49,421 nt of DNA from Planctomycetaceae bacterium (GTDB lineage: Bacteria; Planctomycetota; PLA2): positions 1 through 49,421 of the forward strand of contig WYBS01000005.1 in NCBI GenBank assembly GCA_011525755.1, read 5' to 3'. Under the pieces are notes generated by a model, which saw nothing but the letters and a program-made list of their open reading frames with translations, made no database searches and was not told the origin of the DNA. Shown here piece by piece: positions 47,488 to 49,421 of this stretch. Made by a program: the position numbers and the translations under genes. Position 1 is the first letter of the stretch. Each line of letters starts with the position of its first letter.

Positions 47488-47502
47488 GGGGGCTCCGGGG
47501 GC
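47488..47502 (+). repeat. Dispersed 15-mer GGGGGCTCCGGGGGC, exact copy
   Basis: Exact copy on the plus strand, 4 bases from the stop of the sigma-fusion gene, in the gap to the gene remnant. Confidence 0.7.
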
Positions 47503-47505
47503 CGG

Positions 47506-49421
47506 CTACTCCCCGGGCGCCGCGGGCAGCCGGACCTCGATCTCCCGCTTCCCGTCGGTCGCGAGGATCTCGACGTCGAGCGTCGTCACGGCGTGGCCGG
47601 GCGCCTCGAGCTCGATCTGGATCTTCCCGGCCGGGACGTCGAGGTCGTCGAGGATCCCGTCCTCCTTGAAGACCGACCAGCTCCGGAACATCCGGAACTC
47701 GGTCTTCCCGCCCTCCGCGATCTCGCGCCGCGCCTCGCCGCGGATCTGCTGGAGCGGCTCGCCGGTCGCGCGGCTTTTGACCTTCACGAGGAGCCGGACC
47801 GCGCGGTCGACGCGGATCCCGAACGGGTCCGCCGGCACGGGGACCTCCTTCACGTGCTTCGGGAAGTGGCCGTCCGCCCAGACCGTGATCGTGCAGCCGC
47901 CCTCCGAGAGCCGCGCCGGGAGCTTGTCGAACGCGTACTGCCCCTGCGCGTCGGTCTTCACGCTCCGCACGGTCTCGTTCGGCGCGTTGAGGTAGACGGT
48001 GGCGCCCGCGACGGGAGTCCCCGCCTGGTCGAGCACCTGCCCCGCGAGGCGCAGCTCACCCGCCTCCTTCAGCTCGAGCACGAGCTGCGCCACGTTCTCC
48101 TGCCCGCGCGCGGCCTCGACCGTCCCCTCCAGCTCCTCATACCCCGTGCGCCGCACGATCACGTTGCGCGTGCCCACGGGGACCTTCCCCGCGTCGAACT
48201 TCCCCGCGGCGTCCGTGCGCAGCTCCAGGTAGTCGAGGAACACCTGCGCCCCCTGCACGGGCCGCCCCTCCGCGTCGGTCACGACGCCCCGGAGCGGCAC
48301 GAGCTCGCCGACCTGCACGGGGATCTCAAGCGTGATCCCCTCCGCCGTGCCCTTCTCGGCGACCTGCACGACGACGGCATCGCGCGTCTCCATGCCGCGC
48401 GGGCGGTTCATGAGCCGCGCGTAGTTGGCGACGAGGTAGAAGGTGCCGTGCTCCTGCATCCCGGCCTCGAACGTGCCGTCCGGGCCGGTCTTCGCGATCT
48501 CCGTGATGAACTCGAAGCTGAGGACGGTGCTCTCCTTCCGGTCCACGTCGAGCGGCATGCGGCAGACGACCGCGCCCTCCACGGGAACGCCGTCCGCGTC
48601 GATGACCCGCCCGCGGATCGTCGCGTCGCCGCGGAAGCGCGGCGGCTGCGCGAACTTCGACGGCGCGCGCTGGGCGGGAGCGAGCCGTCCGGGCACGGGA
48701 CCTCGCTGCATCCCGGGGCCCGGCTCGCCGTTGCCCTCGCCGCCCCGCACCACCTGCGTCCCCTTCGGGAGGTCCTCCGGCCGCCACACCTTCCCCTCGG
48801 CGCCCCCGGCGCCCCCGGTGTCCACCCCCCCGGCCCCCCCCGTTTCGCCTCCGGGATCCTGCGGTGCCGCCACGGGGCGCGTCTCGGGGCCGCCGCCCGG
48901 AGCGGACTCGCCGGGTCTCGCCGACTCGCTCGCGGGGGCGTCCCCGGCGGCGCGCGCGGCCGGCTCCTCCACGACCCTCGCCGCGACCTCCGGCGGCCGC
49001 GCGCTCCGCGGGGCGGGATCGCGGTCGCCGAGGAGCCCGACCGCCGCGGCCGTTCCCGCGCCGGCGAGCAGACACGCGGCGAGGAGCTTTTTCGCGAGCG
49101 GGATCGCGACGGCGGGGCCCGTCGCGAGGGCCTTGCTTGCGCACGCCTCGAGGAGCGCGGGCGTGGGGGAGGGCCCCGGGAGGCTCGCGAGCAGGTCGGG
49201 CAGCACCATCGTCCCGAGCGCGCCTTGGCCGAGGCGCCTGCGCAGCTCCTCGAGGCCGCGCGCGATGCGGCTCTTCGCCGTGCCTGCCGAGATGCCGAGC
49301 GCCTGCGCGACCTCCGCGAGCGAGAGCCCCTCGCGGTAGTGGAGGTGGAGCGCGACGCGGCGCGGCGCGGGGAGCCCGTCGAGCGCGGCGCCGAGCAGCG
49401 CGTCGATCTCCCGGCGCTCCG
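47506..49421 (-). CDS. ECF sigma factor fused to a membrane anchor and carboxypeptidase-regulatory repeats (partial)
   Basis: The frame is open from the right edge to the stop at 47506 (638 codons seen). Its first 65 residues are sigma region 4: GLPAPRRVALHLHYREGLSL, then the helix-turn-helix EVAQALGISAGTAKSRIARG and LEELRRRLG. Without a stop it continues into LPDLLASLPGPSPTPALLEA, a transmembrane helix (49100-49030, LLAACLLAGAGTAAAVGLL), a Pro/Gly-rich linker, and at least three CarboxypepD_reg-type beta-sandwich repeats (TIRGRVIDADGVPVEGAVV, LRGVVTDAEGRPVQGAQVF, LAGQVLDQAGTPVAGATVY). Region 2 lies outside the window. ECF factors with such C-terminal extensions are known from Planctomycetes. 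The ATG at 49209 is an alternative start if the sigma part were separate, but no stop or ribosome site separates them. Confidence 0.8.
   Translation of the reverse strand, partial: ERREIDALLGAALDGLPAPRRVALHLHYREGLSLAEVAQALGISAGTAKSRIARGLEELRRRLGQGALGTMVLPDLLASLPGPSPTPALLEACASKALATGPAVAIPLAKKLLAACLLAGAGTAAAVGLLGDRDPAPRSARPPEVAARVVEEPAARAAGDAPASESARPGESAPGGGPETRPVAAPQDPGGETGGAGGVDTGGAGGAEGKVWRPEDLPKGTQVVRGGEGNGEPGPGMQRGPVPGRLAPAQRAPSKFAQPPRFRGDATIRGRVIDADGVPVEGAVVCRMPLDVDRKESTVLSFEFITEIAKTGPDGTFEAGMQEHGTFYLVANYARLMNRPRGMETRDAVVVQVAEKGTAEGITLEIPVQVGELVPLRGVVTDAEGRPVQGAQVFLDYLELRTDAAGKFDAGKVPVGTRNVIVRRTGYEELEGTVEAARGQENVAQLVLELKEAGELRLAGQVLDQAGTPVAGATVYLNAPNETVRSVKTDAQGQYAFDKLPARLSEGGCTITVWADGHFPKHVKEVPVPADPFGIRVDRAVRLLVKVKSRATGEPLQQIRGEARREIAEGGKTEFRMFRSWSVFKEDGILDDLDVPAGKIQIELEAPGHAVTTLDVEILATDGKREIEVRLPAAPGE

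Noticed and set aside
1-49421. CRISPR array, tRNA, rRNA, transposon ends or prophage genes
   Set aside because: I looked for regular repeat-spacer structure, clover-leaf-like segments, transposases and integrases and found none.

Overview
The window is 49.4 kb of very GC-rich bacterial DNA, densely packed with genes. No gap exceeds about 220 bases. I see no rRNA, tRNA, CRISPR array, insertion sequence or prophage. The gene content suggests a Gram-negative, Planctomycetota-like bacterium: an LpxA-type lipid A acyltransferase, many secreted HEAT, PDZ and metallopeptidase proteins, an ECF sigma factor fused to a membrane anchor and carboxypeptidase-regulatory repeats, an FHA-GAF-PP2C protein, and an ExbD-like/squalene-cyclase-like protein. 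This lineage call is inference; there is no marker RNA here.

Layout. 1-2.6 kb: a secreted CxxCH protein and a lipoprotein, divergent from an lpxA-like gene and a TPR-zincin gene. 2.6-9.9 kb: a long minus-strand block with a secreted HExxH/HEAT protein, a small unknown gene, a MEMO-family protein, and a PDZ / ECF sigma / anti-sigma / PDZ cluster. 9.9-14.6 kb: an FHA-GAF-PP2C phosphatase, then a two-gene 2-oxoacid:ferredoxin oxidoreductase. 14.6-17.4 kb: a zinc-ribbon protein, an archaemetzincin-like protease, a rhomboid protease and a thioesterase. 17.5-19.8 kb: two tandem secreted thioredoxin-fold genes, each interrupted by one in-frame UGA at the first active-site position (UGA-Pro-Pro-Cys), then a BFD-like [2Fe-2S] protein. 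19.8-22.2 kb: a HEAT protein, a NifS-type cysteine desulfurase and an IscA-type carrier. 22.2-27.9 kb: a DUF523/DUF1722 protein, a two-domain fasciclin protein, a lipoprotein, a nucleoside-sugar epimerase, an FAD oxidoreductase and a membrane protein. 27.9-39.1 kb: a stand-alone second nuoB, then the nuoA-B-C-D-H-I-J-K-L-M-N operon without nuoE, nuoF or nuoG. 39.1-46.6 kb: a ferritin-like protein, a lipoprotein isoaspartyl methyltransferase, a HEAT protein, a tandem pseudo-HtrA next to an intact HtrA protease, and the cyclase-like protein. 46.6-49.4 kb: a vapBC module beside a gene remnant, and the sigma-factor fusion that leaves the window.

The most interesting system is the pair of UGA-containing thioredoxin genes. 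Behind each UGA lies a short hairpin of bacterial SECIS geometry, and paired positions change together between the two copies. I read them as tandem secreted selenoproteins. The neighbouring [2Fe-2S] protein, NifS-type desulfurase and IscA carrier fit a redox and sulfur/selenium supply theme, but that link is inference.

Two further patterns run through the window. First, many genes have a TAnnnT box 6-8 bases before an ATG or GTG, which predicts leaderless mRNAs. Second, a 15-base G-rich word, GGGGGCTCCGGGGGC, occurs seven times exactly on both strands, near gene ends or in variable protein linkers. The ferredoxin oxidoreductase and the complex I operon without an NADH module suggest that reduced ferredoxin, or another non-NADH donor, feeds the respiratory chain.
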